64,000 bases of DNA from Pedobacter sp014947265 (GTDB taxonomy: Bacteria > Bacteroidota > Bacteroidia > Sphingobacteriales > Sphingobacteriaceae), in the NCBI RefSeq assembly GCF_014947265.1, contig NZ_JADCNK010000016.1, positions 1 to 64,000 of the forward strand, given 5' to 3'. Of this stretch, positions 18,203 to 28,290 are shown piece after piece; position 1 is the stretch's first letter, and every line of letters begins with the position of its first letter. The notes under the pieces were generated by a model that was not told where the DNA came from, searched no databases, and saw only the letters and a list, made by a program, of their open reading frames with translations. The translations under genes and the position numbers were made by a program.

Positions 18203-18859
18203 ATGTTTCTCAAGAATTTATATCTAGTCTCTTTAGCAATTTCTGCGGTAGCAGGTATCTGCCTGCAATCAAAATTAACAAAGCAACTTAAAGCGGTTGC
18301 TTTGTTATGTGTTTATACTTTTCTGCTTGAACTTAGTGTGTTTTTTTTTAAACAAGAATTTGGTTATGAGGGGAATACGTTACCTCAATACAATTTTTTT
18401 ATTTTGGTGGAATTTATATTTTATGCCTATTTCTTTAAACTGATTGTCAAAAATGTTTACTTACAAAAAGTAATAAAATTATTCTTATTTATGTTCCCGG
18501 TTCTTTGGTATACATTTAGTTTTTACAGTTTTAACATATTACAATGGAATAGCTATGCTTTTGTGTTTGGCGGAACATTTATTATCTTTTTTGCACTTAT
18601 TTATTGCTACGAAAAATTAACTTCTGAAGAAACTACATCACTTTTTAATGAAGGCGAATTCTGGATTGCCATAGGTTTAATTGTTTATTACACCTGCGTT
18701 GTACCGTATATGGGGATGTTCCACTATCTGACGGAAAATTACGAGCAACTAGCCGTTAAACTAAAGAAATTAAATTTGATTACTAATATCATTATGTATT
18801 GTTTATTTGCCTATGCCTTTTTATGCAGAACGATCAAGACAGAGAAGTCCTCTTTGTAA
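18203..18859 (+). CDS. Seven-TM membrane protein paired with a histidine kinase
   Basis: Integral membrane protein of 218 residues with about seven hydrophobic helices (near 5-20, 28-46, 62-82, 88-108, 115-135, 150-172, 190-208) and little else. No catalytic motif is seen. Its 3' end overlaps the histidine kinase start by 37 bases, so translation of the two is likely coupled. The natural reading is that this supplies the membrane sensor for a kinase that itself has only one TM helix. That function is inference from context. Confidence 0.75.
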   Translation: MFLKNLYLVSLAISAVAGICLQSKLTKQLKAVALLCVYTFLLELSVFFFKQEFGYEGNTLPQYNFFILVEFIFYAYFFKLIVKNVYLQKVIKLFLFMFPVLWYTFSFYSFNILQWNSYAFVFGGTFIIFFALIYCYEKLTSEETTSLFNEGEFWIAIGLIVYYTCVVPYMGMFHYLTENYEQLAVKLKKLNLITNIIMYCLFAYAFLCRTIKTEKSSL

Positions 18860-19608
18860 TTATACCAAGTATAATTATTTTTTTTGCACTGAGTAGTGCG
18901 ATCGTTTTCTTTATGCTCTATTTTCAGAAAAAGAAATTCCAGTATGCAAAAGAAAAAGGAGAAATGGAAAAGCAATATGGCGAGCAATTGTTACAATCGA
19001 GGCTCGAAATGCAGGAGCAAACATTTGAAATGATAAGTGAGGAAATACATGATAATGTTGGACAGTTACTAAGTTTGGCTAAACTACAATTGAGCATTCT
19101 GGAGCAAAAAGAAACCAGTGATAAATCATTGATCACTGAAATTAAAGGAAATTTGGGCAATGCCCTTACTGATTTACGTGATATTGCAAAAAGTTTGAAC
19201 ACAAGCCGTATCCAGGAATTAAGTTTGTTGCAGGCGGTAGAACAGGAACTACAGCGCATAGGCAGGGCAGGAGTTATTGTTTGCAAGGTTGAGGTAACCG
19301 GTAACGAACAGCAGATTGCAGAACAGAAGAAAATCATCATCTTCCGGATTGTGCAGGAAAGTTTACAAAACATATTAAAACATGCCCAAGCCACCACAAT
19401 TGATGTTGGATTTGATTTTTCGGAACAGCTCAGCATAACCATCGAGGATAATGGTGTTGGTTTTAGTGCAGGTGAAAAAGAAAAACTGGAGACTGGCTTG
19501 GGGCTTCAGAATATTGTAAAACGCGCTACACTGATTATGGGAGAAGCTACTATCGATAGTGTGATTAATAATGGAACTAAAATTACCTTAACCATTCCTT
19601 ATGTCTGA
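18823..19608 (+). CDS. Sensor histidine kinase, NarX/LytS-like HisKA_3 type
   Basis: Membrane-bound kinase of 261 residues. One N-terminal TM helix (about 10-32), a coiled-coil linker, then the dimerisation/phosphoacceptor helix with EIHDNVGQ (phospho-His near 76), and an HATPase domain with N-box ESLQNILKHA and G-box EDNGVGF. There is no extracytoplasmic sensing domain, which fits the 7TM partner encoded just upstream. The ATG at 18823 is preferred; the upstream alternative at 18799 only deepens the overlap. The stop overlaps the response regulator start by eight bases. Confidence 0.88.
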   Translation: MQNDQDREVLFVIIPSIIIFFALSSAIVFFMLYFQKKKFQYAKEKGEMEKQYGEQLLQSRLEMQEQTFEMISEEIHDNVGQLLSLAKLQLSILEQKETSDKSLITEIKGNLGNALTDLRDIAKSLNTSRIQELSLLQAVEQELQRIGRAGVIVCKVEVTGNEQQIAEQKKIIIFRIVQESLQNILKHAQATTIDVGFDFSEQLSITIEDNGVGFSAGEKEKLETGLGLQNIVKRATLIMGEATIDSVINNGTKITLTIPYV

Positions 19609-20260
19609 CCAGATTAAAAATATAGCCCTAGTTGATGATCATGTTTTGTTTAGAAAAGGGTTGGCCGCTCTAATCAGCTATTTCCCATCCTACAACATTT
19701 TATTTGAGGCTGCTAACGGAAAAGATTTTATCAGGCAGTTAAAAATATACGACGTACCTGATATCGTATTGCTTGATATCAACATGCCCGAAATGGATGG
19801 ATATAGTACGGCTTCATGGCTGCGTACAAATCATCCGGAAGTAAACATACTTGCTTTGAGTACCATGGATGCAGAAACTGCTATTATTAAAATGATTACC
19901 AATGGAGCCAAAGGTTATGTGCTAAAAGATGCTGAGCCAGAAGAACTTAAGCGTGCTTTTGACGAGGTAATCAGCAAAGGGTATTTTTATAATGATCTGG
20001 TTACGAGAAAAGTCATGCAGTCGCTCAGTTCGTTAGCTACAAATTCCAAAATATCAGACTTCGTAAAACTTACCGAAAGGGAAATGGAGTTTCTGAAATA
20101 TACCTGTACCGAAAAAACGTATAATGAAATTGCAGCTGAAATGTTTGTGAGTCCACGTACCATTGATGGGTATAGAAATTCTTTGTGCGAAAAACTACAA
20201 TTAAAAAGCCGGACAGGATTGGCTTTGTATGCGGTGAAGCATGGAATCGTTAAAATTTAG
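19601..20260 (+). CDS. LuxR/NarL-family response regulator
   Basis: DNA-binding response regulator of 219 residues, partner of the overlapping kinase. The receiver domain has the acidic pair in LVDDH (near 11-13), the phosphoacceptor Asp in LLDINMPEMDG (near 58) and the conserved Lys in YVLKDAEPEE. The C-terminal HTH (about 150-215) reads LTEREMEFLKYTCTEKTYNE and SPRTIDGYRNSL. Targets are unknown; the MG2-like gene begins 110 bases downstream and may be controlled by this system. Confidence 0.92.
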   Translation: MSDQIKNIALVDDHVLFRKGLAALISYFPSYNILFEAANGKDFIRQLKIYDVPDIVLLDINMPEMDGYSTASWLRTNHPEVNILALSTMDAETAIIKMITNGAKGYVLKDAEPEELKRAFDEVISKGYFYNDLVTRKVMQSLSSLATNSKISDFVKLTEREMEFLKYTCTEKTYNEIAAEMFVSPRTIDGYRNSLCEKLQLKSRTGLALYAVKHGIVKI

Positions 20261-20370
20261 AGGTTTTTAAATCATAAATCTTGACAAACTGTTCTGAAAA
20301 TTATGTCACTAATTGGAGATAATTTGAGATTATAGCTAAAAATTTCGATTTTTAGCTATATCATCCAAAT

Positions 20371-22791
20371 ATGCTTTCAAAATTTCAAATTCTCTTTACC
20401 TGTATTGTGCTTTTATTAGTAAAGGCAAAAGCGCAGGATGTAAAACTTGATAGTGTGGCGTTAAATATTAATCGCTATGGCTTAAAAGCGGCTCAATCTA
20501 ATCTGTTCGTTCATTTCGACAAAACTATTTATACCAATAACGATCAGGTTTGGTTTAGCGGGTACTTGCTAAAAAACATGACCAACTTAGATCAATACCA
20601 TACACTTTATTTATCGCTAATCAATAATCGTGATAGTAGCGTCGTAATACAGGATAAATTTCTGATTGAAAAAGGATTTGCATTCGGTGCGCTTACCTTG
20701 CCTGATTCGCTGCCGGGAGGTTCCTATCGTTTTGTGGCGAATACCAATATTAAAAAGAATAATCAGCCAGATGGAAAATTTGTACAGCCCATTATCATTA
20801 GATCTACTACTGTAAATCCATTAACGGCCAATGTTTCTATTTTTAAAGCTTATGATGAGCAAAGCAAAAATGGGATAGCATTGTTGAAAATTTTATCCAG
20901 TGACAACCGTTTCGTTGAAAATGCAGAAATAAAATATCATATCGGTAAGGATAAACAAACACTGCTCACCGGTACAGCTAAAAGTAGTGTAATCGGTGAA
21001 CTGATGATTAACTTTCCTGCGGATAAAATTACAGCAAGTAATAATCAACTTAATGTCTCCATCAAAAAAGGTAAAGATATTAGATACATCAAGTTTAATC
21101 TTCCGGTAAGGAACCGCTCTAATTATCAGGTTCAATTTTACCCCGAAGGAGGTTACCTGGTAGATCGCTTAAACTCGAAGGTAGGTTTTGAAATTAAAGA
21201 CCTGGAAGGCGCTGCAATAAAAGCAACAGGTTTTCTGTACGAAAATGACAGGGTAATTGATACCCTCCAGAGCAATTCTACAGGGCTTGGTTCATTTTCA
21301 ATCTGCCCACAGCCATCAAAAACATATTACGTTAAACTTTTTGGCAGTGAACAGGAAGGTAACAGTTATCGTTTACCTGCGGCATTAAAACACGGAGCTG
21401 TTTTAACAGCGGGCACAGCAATAGCCGAAAATGATTTCAGACTACAGCTGGCGGCCAATAATAATCAAAAAGTTCATGTTCTGGTGCATAATTTCGCTGA
21501 TGTTTTTTTGCATGCCGATTTGATATTAGCGGCTAACAAAACCCAAAATATAAGGTTTAAATTAGATTCCGTGCCAATTGGATTAAATACCGTCACCATT
21601 TTAGATAGCAATTATCGCCCAATGGCCGAAAGGATTTTCTTTGCACATTATGATCAGCTTAATCAGATCGAACTATCCACAGATAAAAATGAGTATAGTA
21701 CAAGAGATCAGGTGAATTTAAAATTGAATGTAACCGGTAAAAATAAAACTCCACTCACAGCACTGGTTTCTATTGCGTGTACCCAAGCCAATAGGATTTC
21801 AGTTGTTAATAACCAGAACATTATCGATTATTTTTACTTACAACAACATTTAAAACCACTTCCTAGCCGACCGATGGGGTTAAAGTATGTGGATCAGGAT
21901 TATCTGAATGATGTACTCCTGGTTAAAACCTGGAGCAGGTATAAATGGCCTGAAACGGAAGTGATCAATAAGAAAGAAGTGCTCTCGAGCTTTGAATACC
22001 ATGGCGAAATAACCAGAAAAAATAAGCCATTAGATCAGCCGATTGAGTTAACAATCATCGCCGGAGAAAATCTGAACTTTCTGAATACCGATAGCACTGG
22101 GAAATTTAATTTACCCTTTGCCAATCTTGTTATTAAAGAACCAAAGCGGCCTGTTTGGTTAGGGATGACAACAGCTAAGTATAACCTGTATAAAGTTAGA
22201 ATGGACAATCCACAGGATGAACTAAAGAAATATTTAATAAAGCAAAATTTAGAACAATTAAATGCTAAAAGCGGTCTGTTTAGTGAAGATAATCAAAGTC
22301 TAACCTCAATTACTGGTACGCAGCTAAAAGAAGTAACGATTAAGAAAAAAAGGGATGAAAGAATCGAATTTATTAAAAATTCTTACGTTAACAGATGCGG
22401 AGATTATGTTTGCATGAATAATATTTTAAATTGTCCTAACCATATGGCCGACAGTGGTAATAAAAACCCAGTAAAAGGTGAAGTTTATGTTAACGAAATT
22501 GGACTTGCAATCATGTACCATGGATGTGTGGAGCTTGAGTCTAAACCTAATGTGATTCTCTTGGAAGGAATCAACCTTCCTAAAGATTTTTATGTATCTG
22601 ATATTACCAATAAAAATGAGCCTATCAATTTTTCGACTGTTTATTGGAACTATCAGATGAAGATAAAAGGTGATACATCCATTAGTTTTAATACTGGAGA
22701 TTTAACAGGACCGTTTAAAATTATTGTACAGGGCGTAACAGATAAGGGAGCGGTTTATGGAGAGAAAGAGATTATAGTGAAGAGCAAATAA
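20371..22791 (+). CDS. MG2-like / plug-related surface protein
   Basis: Exported protein of 806 residues with an N-terminal signal peptide (cleavage near KAKAQ, residue 21). Residues 45-130 show the macroglobulin MG2-like pattern (VHFDKTIYTNNDQVWFSGYL) that is common in large Bacteroidota envelope proteins. Several beta-sandwich repeats follow, and near residue 655 there is LKEVTIKKKRDER, a sequence like the start of a TonB plug, but no barrel follows. The C-terminal 130 residues have six cysteines. The role is unknown, perhaps a surface or receptor accessory protein. A degenerate copy of its 3' end is at 28291-28493. Confidence 0.7.
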   Translation: MLSKFQILFTCIVLLLVKAKAQDVKLDSVALNINRYGLKAAQSNLFVHFDKTIYTNNDQVWFSGYLLKNMTNLDQYHTLYLSLINNRDSSVVIQDKFLIEKGFAFGALTLPDSLPGGSYRFVANTNIKKNNQPDGKFVQPIIIRSTTVNPLTANVSIFKAYDEQSKNGIALLKILSSDNRFVENAEIKYHIGKDKQTLLTGTAKSSVIGELMINFPADKITASNNQLNVSIKKGKDIRYIKFNLPVRNRSNYQVQFYPEGGYLVDRLNSKVGFEIKDLEGAAIKATGFLYENDRVIDTLQSNSTGLGSFSICPQPSKTYYVKLFGSEQEGNSYRLPAALKHGAVLTAGTAIAENDFRLQLAANNNQKVHVLVHNFADVFLHADLILAANKTQNIRFKLDSVPIGLNTVTILDSNYRPMAERIFFAHYDQLNQIELSTDKNEYSTRDQVNLKLNVTGKNKTPLTALVSIACTQANRISVVNNQNIIDYFYLQQHLKPLPSRPMGLKYVDQDYLNDVLLVKTWSRYKWPETEVINKKEVLSSFEYHGEITRKNKPLDQPIELTIIAGENLNFLNTDSTGKFNLPFANLVIKEPKRPVWLGMTTAKYNLYKVRMDNPQDELKKYLIKQNLEQLNAKSGLFSEDNQSLTSITGTQLKEVTIKKKRDERIEFIKNSYVNRCGDYVCMNNILNCPNHMADSGNKNPVKGEVYVNEIGLAIMYHGCVELESKPNVILLEGINLPKDFYVSDITNKNEPINFSTVYWNYQMKIKGDTSISFNTGDLTGPFKIIVQGVTDKGAVYGEKEIIVKSK

Positions 22792-23144
22792 AAATTTTTA
22801 GCATAAACAGGTTATACTTTCAACTTCCTAATTAACTACTTTTATTGATGCTACTTTGTGTATCTGCAAATCGCCTGATTTTAACTAACAGAAATCGGTG
22901 CTGAAAATCTGGTTGGTGCGAAAAACAATGAGTAGGCAGTAGGCCTAAATATCAATATATTGCTTCAACATCAGTTCAGTTGTTCAAATATTATTTGATT
23001 AGATAAATAAATCACAGTTTATTCACTTATTTAAGAAGATTGTAACATTTGCGTTAATTTCTGGTTAATACGTGTTAAAATCAGCATTCTATCTGGCTTT
23101 TTATAAGGCTAATTTTGGTCATACTACTAACTAAACTGAATACA
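22792..23144. other. Upstream region of susC-like gene
   Basis: No gene. A TAATTTTG box (23110-23117) fits the Bacteroidota -7 element 28 bases before the SusC start, but no good -33 box is seen at the right distance. Nothing else recognised. Confidence 0.4.
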
Positions 23145-26100
23145 ATGACCAGATTAAAGATTACTTTGTTCATTTTGACTATGCTCTGTTGCGTGCAGAT
23201 TTATGGTCAAACGCCGCTGATTAGCGGCAAAATTATAGATGTATCGGGGCAACCAATTCCGGGTATATCGGTAAAAGTTAAAGGAACCGCTGTTGGCAGC
23301 TCTTCCGATGCAAAAGGGCTATTCTCAATTAAAAGCGGAAACCCGGCTATACTGGTTTTTAGTGGCATTGGTTATACCACCAAAGAATTTTCGTATAGCG
23401 GACAAAGCAACATAACCATCACTTTAAGTGAAGATCAGCAAAACCTGAATGAGATTGTAGTGACTGCTCTAGGTGTAAAGCGGGAAAAACGTAACCTTAC
23501 CTATAGTTCTCAAGAGGTAAAAGGTGAGCAATTGACCCAGACCAAAGAGCCTAATTTGGTAAATGCCCTGGCCGGTAAGGTTTCGGGTGTTCAGATTACA
23601 AGTTCTTCGGGTACTCCGGGTAGTTCATCGCGTATTGTAATCAGAGGAGCCAATTCCCTGTTCGGAAACAACGAAGCTTTGATGGTAATTGATGGTATTC
23701 CGGTTAACAATGATGAAACAGGTAATCTCAACTCGGGTCCAGGCACCAACCGTATTGCTGATCTTGACCCTAATATTATTGAAAGCATAAATGTGTTAAA
23801 AGGTGGTGCAGCAACGGCGCTATATGGATCTGATGGTGCAAAAGGAGTAATTATCATTACAACCAAAGCAGGAAGCCTGAATAAAAAGCCTTCCTTGAGT
23901 TTTTCATCATCGTTTTCTATGGAGAAACCACTTTTGCCCGAAATCCAGAATAAATATTCATTAGGATCTAACGGCGTATATTTTGATGGTGTGAACCAGA
24001 AAACAAGTACTTCATGGGGAGCAAGGATGGATACCCTGAAAATTAATGGTCAGCCTGCACAGGTATATGATCAGTCTGACCTATTTTTCAAAACCGGAAA
24101 AACATATACCAACACGGTAGCCGTAAATGGGGGTGGAGCTTACAATTCTTATTTTATATCGTATACCAATTTTGCTCAGGATGGAACGGTACCTACCACT
24201 TCTTTCGACCGGAATACCGTTTTTGGGAAATTCACCACACAAATTATTAAGGATTTGAATGTTACTTTCTCCTTGAATTACGCCAATACCAAAAACACCA
24301 GGTTACCTGAAGGATATGCTCTTGAAAGCCCTGTATGGACTATTTTTACAGCACCAGTTTCCTATAATCTACAGCCTGCCCTCAACCCGGACGGCACGCA
24401 GAGGTTGTTCCGTTTTTCCAGGAATAACCCATATTGGGTATTGGATAACATCAGCAATACTTCGGTAGTAAACAGGTTTTTGCCAACTTTTAATGCTGAT
24501 TACAAAGTATTGAACTGGTTAACTATAACGGAACGTTTTGGTGCTGATGTTTATGTTGAACAGGGCAAATATCATGAATCGTTACTCTCGGTTTCAAACC
24601 CTAACGGCCGGATCGTAAACAACAACACCAATTTCAGGCAATATAATAATGATCTGATCATCGGTGCCAACAAAAGTTTTGGTGATTTTACCATCGATGC
24701 GCTATTGGGCAACAACATATTATCAACCTATACTGAAACTGCCTATGCCAACGGCTTGGGTATAACCGTTCCGGGGTTTGATAACATTGGATCTACATCA
24801 AATATAAATTTTAAGGAAACAAGTTATCTGACCAGAAAAATAGGATTCTATTTACAGTCCAATATCGATTATAAAAAGTTCTTAATCCTCTCTCTTACCG
24901 GAAGGTACGACGGTACTTCTGTACTGGCCAAAAACAACAGTTTTTATCCTTATGGTTCTGCTGCTACAAGTTTTATCTTTTCCAATTTCTTTTCGAAAGA
25001 ACTTTCGGATATCATGAGCTTTGGAAAATTAAGATTATCCTATAGTACAGTGGGGAATGCCAGCATTGGACCATATAGCCTGCTTACGCCGTACGAATCA
25101 CTGCCGGTAAGAAACATTGCCTTTCCCTATCAGCAACAGGCGGGCTTTTTGATCAGTCAAACCCTAGGCAATCCGAACTTAAAAAATGAGCGGATCAATG
25201 AATTTGAGATCGGTTTAGAAACAGGTTTCTTTAAAAACCGTTTAAGCCTGGAGGTTACCTATTTCGATAAAAAGACAAAAAACGGGATTATTCCCACTGT
25301 AGCACTGGCTCCGTCAACCGGGTTTAACGCTACGAGTGTAAATACAGCCGTAATGCGCAACAAGGGTATCGAGCTGCTTTTAAATGCAAAACCTATAAAA
25401 ACTGAGAATTTTAGCTGGGATCTAACCTTGAATTATAGCAGGATTAGAAATAAGGTCCTTTCGATCGGCGGTAATCTGGAGCGCCTCGACAACGGATTTA
25501 CTACCATTTTTCCAAACCAGCCATATGGGGTAATCTCTGGTACCCATTACGCCAGAAACAGTGAAGGAAAATTGTTAATCGGTAATGATGGGTTACCATT
25601 TGCTGCAGATGAACAGGGTATAATCGGCGATATCAATCCTGATTGGATGGCAGGTATAGTTAATAATTTCAGGTATAAGCAGTTTACTTTGAGTTTCTCT
25701 TTTGATATGAAAAAGGGAGGCGATATCCAAAACAATGTGGATGGCTACGGCTATTTCTATGGCACACCAAAAGTTACCGAAGACCGTGGCCCACGTGTTG
25801 TTGAGGGTGTAAATGCAACTACAGGTTTGCCGAATACAGTGTCTGTTTCAGGACAGGCCTATTATCAGAGGGCCAATGGCGTATTGGAATCGGTTATCCA
25901 GGATGGTACTTATGTAAAATTGAGAAATGTTAGCTTAGGCTATAACCTAAAACCAACATGGCTGCAAAAAACACCTTTCAAAACTATTGGTTTGCAGGTT
26001 ACGGGTAGAAATTTATGGATATATGCACCACACTTTACAGGTGGGGATCCTGAAGTAAGTTCTTTTGGTTCTTCAAACAGATCTCAGGGGATTTATTCCT

Positions 26101-26153
26101 TCTCAACCCCAACATCCCGCTCGGTAGATTTCAGTTTAAGATTAACATTATAG
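23145..26153 (+). CDS. SusC/RagA-family TonB-linked outer membrane receptor
   Basis: TonB-dependent importer of 1002 residues. A signal peptide ends near YGQ, followed by a carboxypeptidase-regulatory-like (CarbopepD) domain (about 22-100, GKIIDVSGQPIPGISVKVKG), the linker LNEIVVTALGVKREK typical of SusC plugs, the plug domain with NEALMVIDGIPVNNDE and LKGGAATALYGSDGAKGV, then a 22-strand-type barrel to the end. Together with the SusD-like partner it should bind and import a glycan or other large nutrient. No glycoside hydrolase, sulfatase or anti-sigma genes flank it, so the substrate cannot be guessed. The ATG at 23145 is chosen as the start because it gives a normal signal peptide. Confidence 0.92.
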   Translation: MTRLKITLFILTMLCCVQIYGQTPLISGKIIDVSGQPIPGISVKVKGTAVGSSSDAKGLFSIKSGNPAILVFSGIGYTTKEFSYSGQSNITITLSEDQQNLNEIVVTALGVKREKRNLTYSSQEVKGEQLTQTKEPNLVNALAGKVSGVQITSSSGTPGSSSRIVIRGANSLFGNNEALMVIDGIPVNNDETGNLNSGPGTNRIADLDPNIIESINVLKGGAATALYGSDGAKGVIIITTKAGSLNKKPSLSFSSSFSMEKPLLPEIQNKYSLGSNGVYFDGVNQKTSTSWGARMDTLKINGQPAQVYDQSDLFFKTGKTYTNTVAVNGGGAYNSYFISYTNFAQDGTVPTTSFDRNTVFGKFTTQIIKDLNVTFSLNYANTKNTRLPEGYALESPVWTIFTAPVSYNLQPALNPDGTQRLFRFSRNNPYWVLDNISNTSVVNRFLPTFNADYKVLNWLTITERFGADVYVEQGKYHESLLSVSNPNGRIVNNNTNFRQYNNDLIIGANKSFGDFTIDALLGNNILSTYTETAYANGLGITVPGFDNIGSTSNINFKETSYLTRKIGFYLQSNIDYKKFLILSLTGRYDGTSVLAKNNSFYPYGSAATSFIFSNFFSKELSDIMSFGKLRLSYSTVGNASIGPYSLLTPYESLPVRNIAFPYQQQAGFLISQTLGNPNLKNERINEFEIGLETGFFKNRLSLEVTYFDKKTKNGIIPTVALAPSTGFNATSVNTAVMRNKGIELLLNAKPIKTENFSWDLTLNYSRIRNKVLSIGGNLERLDNGFTTIFPNQPYGVISGTHYARNSEGKLLIGNDGLPFAADEQGIIGDINPDWMAGIVNNFRYKQFTLSFSFDMKKGGDIQNNVDGYGYFYGTPKVTEDRGPRVVEGVNATTGLPNTVSVSGQAYYQRANGVLESVIQDGTYVKLRNVSLGYNLKPTWLQKTPFKTIGLQVTGRNLWIYAPHFTGGDPEVSSFGSSNRSQGIYSFSTPTSRSVDFSLRLTL

Positions 26154-26178
26154 GCCCAATACATAAAAAAGAATCAAC

Positions 26179-27576
26179 ATGAAAAAGATATATTTCATTT
26201 TAAGTTTTGCATTTATGATGGCTTTTGCCGGGTGCAAAAAATACATAGATGTTAACTATGACCCCAACAGACCGATAGATGTTAAAGAATCGCTCATGTT
26301 ACCGCCTCTACAAATGCTGATTTCACAAAATATCAGCGCATCAGGCGACGGGAATTTAAGTGTGGTATTGCAGCAATATTTGCAGGTAATGGCGCTCAAC
26401 CAGGTGGCACCAAACTTCGGTACTTATCAGATGTACAATATTGATATGGACGGTGACTGGAACAACGTATATGTGCGTACGCTGAACAACCTAAGCCTCC
26501 TAAATGTAAAAGCAGCTGCAAACGGCAATTCTAATTATATTGCGATTTCTAAAATACTCACTGCATATACTTTGGGCTACGCGACCGATGCATGGGGAGA
26601 TATCCCTTACAGTCAGGCTTTCAAGGGAATTGATGTTGCCAATCCTACTTACGATACCCAGCAACAAATATATACCCAGCTACAGCGCTTGTTAGATGAT
26701 GGGATTGCAGATATCGGTCGCAATGCTGGTTTAGCGCCTGGCAGTGACGATCTGATGTACGCTGGCGATATGGCAAAGTGGAGAAAATTGGCTTATACTT
26801 TAAAAGCACGTTATTACATGCACCTGAGTAAAGCACCTGGAAATACAGCTTCTGCACAGGCACAACTGGCTTTGACTGCACTAACAAATGGTATGCAGAG
26901 CAATAATGATGATGCTAAAATTGCTTTCGGTGGTGCAGCAGGAGCAGAAAATCCATGGCAGCAGAATTTTCTGCCAGGCACTACATTTGTGCTGGCCAAT
27001 ACCTTTGTTGATGCTTTTACTACCAGAAACGATCCAAGATTAAGCAAAATGGTTAAACCCGCCAAACAAACCGGTTTATATACGGGCCGGCAGATTGGTT
27101 TAGACGAAATTGGAAGTCTGGAGGCTTACTCAATCCCTGCCGATTTTTATGCAGGTGCCAACGCCAATAATTACCTGGTGAATTACACCGAAGCATTATT
27201 CATAAAAGCCGAAGCTACACTGGTAGTATCAGGTTTTGCAGCTGCACAACCTTTTTATCAGGATGGTATTAAACAGCACATGACTAAGGTAGGAGTAAGC
27301 ACAACTGATATGGATACCTACATTGCTTCGCGTGGAACACTCAGCAGTACAAATGCACTCCGTTTAATTATGGAAGAAAAGTCGGTTGCTAACTTTCTTA
27401 ATGCTGAAAATTATACAGATTGGCGCCGTACCGGATTCCCTGCTTTAACCAAAGTTAAAAATGCACTCTCTGAAATTCCGAGAAGGGTACTTTATCCAAA
27501 TACCGAAATTACTGCAAACCCACAGCCCCAACAAAAGGCTAAAATTACCGACAGGTTATGGTGGGATGTTAATTAA
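26179..27576 (+). CDS. SusD/RagB-family nutrient-binding lipoprotein
   Basis: Outer-surface lipoprotein partner of the SusC protein, 465 residues. The signal peptide ends in a lipobox (AFAGC, Cys19), followed by KKYIDVNYDPN, the usual SusD N-terminus. The TPR-rich body (AYTLGYATDAWGDIPYSQAF, KWRKLAYTLKARYYMHLS) and the C-terminal NFLNAENYTDWRRTGFPAL fit the SusD_2-like subfamily. Starts 25 bases after susC. Forms the lid over the SusC barrel in known complexes. Confidence 0.92.
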   Translation: MKKIYFILSFAFMMAFAGCKKYIDVNYDPNRPIDVKESLMLPPLQMLISQNISASGDGNLSVVLQQYLQVMALNQVAPNFGTYQMYNIDMDGDWNNVYVRTLNNLSLLNVKAAANGNSNYIAISKILTAYTLGYATDAWGDIPYSQAFKGIDVANPTYDTQQQIYTQLQRLLDDGIADIGRNAGLAPGSDDLMYAGDMAKWRKLAYTLKARYYMHLSKAPGNTASAQAQLALTALTNGMQSNNDDAKIAFGGAAGAENPWQQNFLPGTTFVLANTFVDAFTTRNDPRLSKMVKPAKQTGLYTGRQIGLDEIGSLEAYSIPADFYAGANANNYLVNYTEALFIKAEATLVVSGFAAAQPFYQDGIKQHMTKVGVSTTDMDTYIASRGTLSSTNALRLIMEEKSVANFLNAENYTDWRRTGFPALTKVKNALSEIPRRVLYPNTEITANPQPQQKAKITDRLWWDVN

Positions 27577-27600
27577 ATAGGTGCTAATTATTTAATAACA

Positions 27601-27630
27601 TTGAGGATACCCTATTGGGTATCCTTTTTT
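27601..27630 (+). terminator. Terminator after susD-like gene
   Basis: AGGATACC / GGTATCC stem with a short loop followed by TTTTTT, 25 bases after the susD-like stop. Confidence 0.75.
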
Positions 27631-27636
27631 GTTGTA

Positions 27637-27676
27637 AAAAAAGCGCCAGTTCTTTTGTCGAAAACTGGCGCTTTTT
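27637..27676. terminator. Second strong hairpin after susD-like gene
   Basis: AAAAAGCGCCAGTT / AACTGGCGCTTTTT stem around a loop of about 12 bases. It could act on both strands and probably blocks read-through from the mobile-element debris downstream. Confidence 0.7.
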
Positions 27677-27794
27677 AATTATTTAGTCGTTCCTTAAAAG
27701 TCATACAAGCCATTGTTGTCAATATCCTGTTGATAAAATATGGTGTTTAATCTGTAAGTTTTTTTATATTTATCTTAAAAGCTCGCAGATATTT

Positions 27795-28256
27795 ATGCTT
27801 AACAGACCGATCAATACAGCCCAGTTAGGTTTTTTTTAAGCCTGGATTAAAGGAACAATTGTCGAATAGACATCCTTTATATATTTCAGCTGATGTAATT
27901 AACGGGCAATTGTTCGAGGATAGCTTTAAGAAGCATTATAAAGAGAACTTTGGTCGCCCGGCCAAGCGCCGATCCGCCTGATGACAGCCTTGTTGATGTT
28001 AAATCATATCCGCAACTTGAGTGATGAAAGCGTGGTAGAGCAATGGGCAAAGAACGCTTATTACCAATATTTTAGTGGAGGGCAGGTGTTTAAAGCAAAA
28101 GCTCCTTGCGAGGCTTCGGAACTGGTACATTTCCGTAAGCGTATCGGTGTCGAAGGTGTGAAACTCAACTACAGTAAAGCATCCGTATCAATGGAAAAGG
28201 AGGCAAAAAAGCTAAGGCCAGACATAGTGAAATTACCAGAAGAAAGAAGTTACTGA
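27795..28256 (+). pseudogene. IS5-like transposase remnant
   Basis: Reading across frames from the ATG at 27795 gives an N-terminal transposase fragment: MLNRPINTAQ, then after a frameshift at the poly-T run near 27830 a KPGLKEQLSNRHPLY and LFEDSFKKHYKENFGRPAK stretch, a stop near 27980, and a shift into the frame beginning at 27981 (LLMLNHIRNLSDESVVEQW, KAPCEASELVHFRKRIG). These are hallmarks of IS5-family (IS1182/ISL-like) DDE transposases. The catalytic part is missing; reading ends at 28256. At least two frameshifts mean it is dead. Confidence 0.75.
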
Positions 28257-28290
28257 CAAGCCGCCTGGGTTTAACAATAATAGCCAGGGA

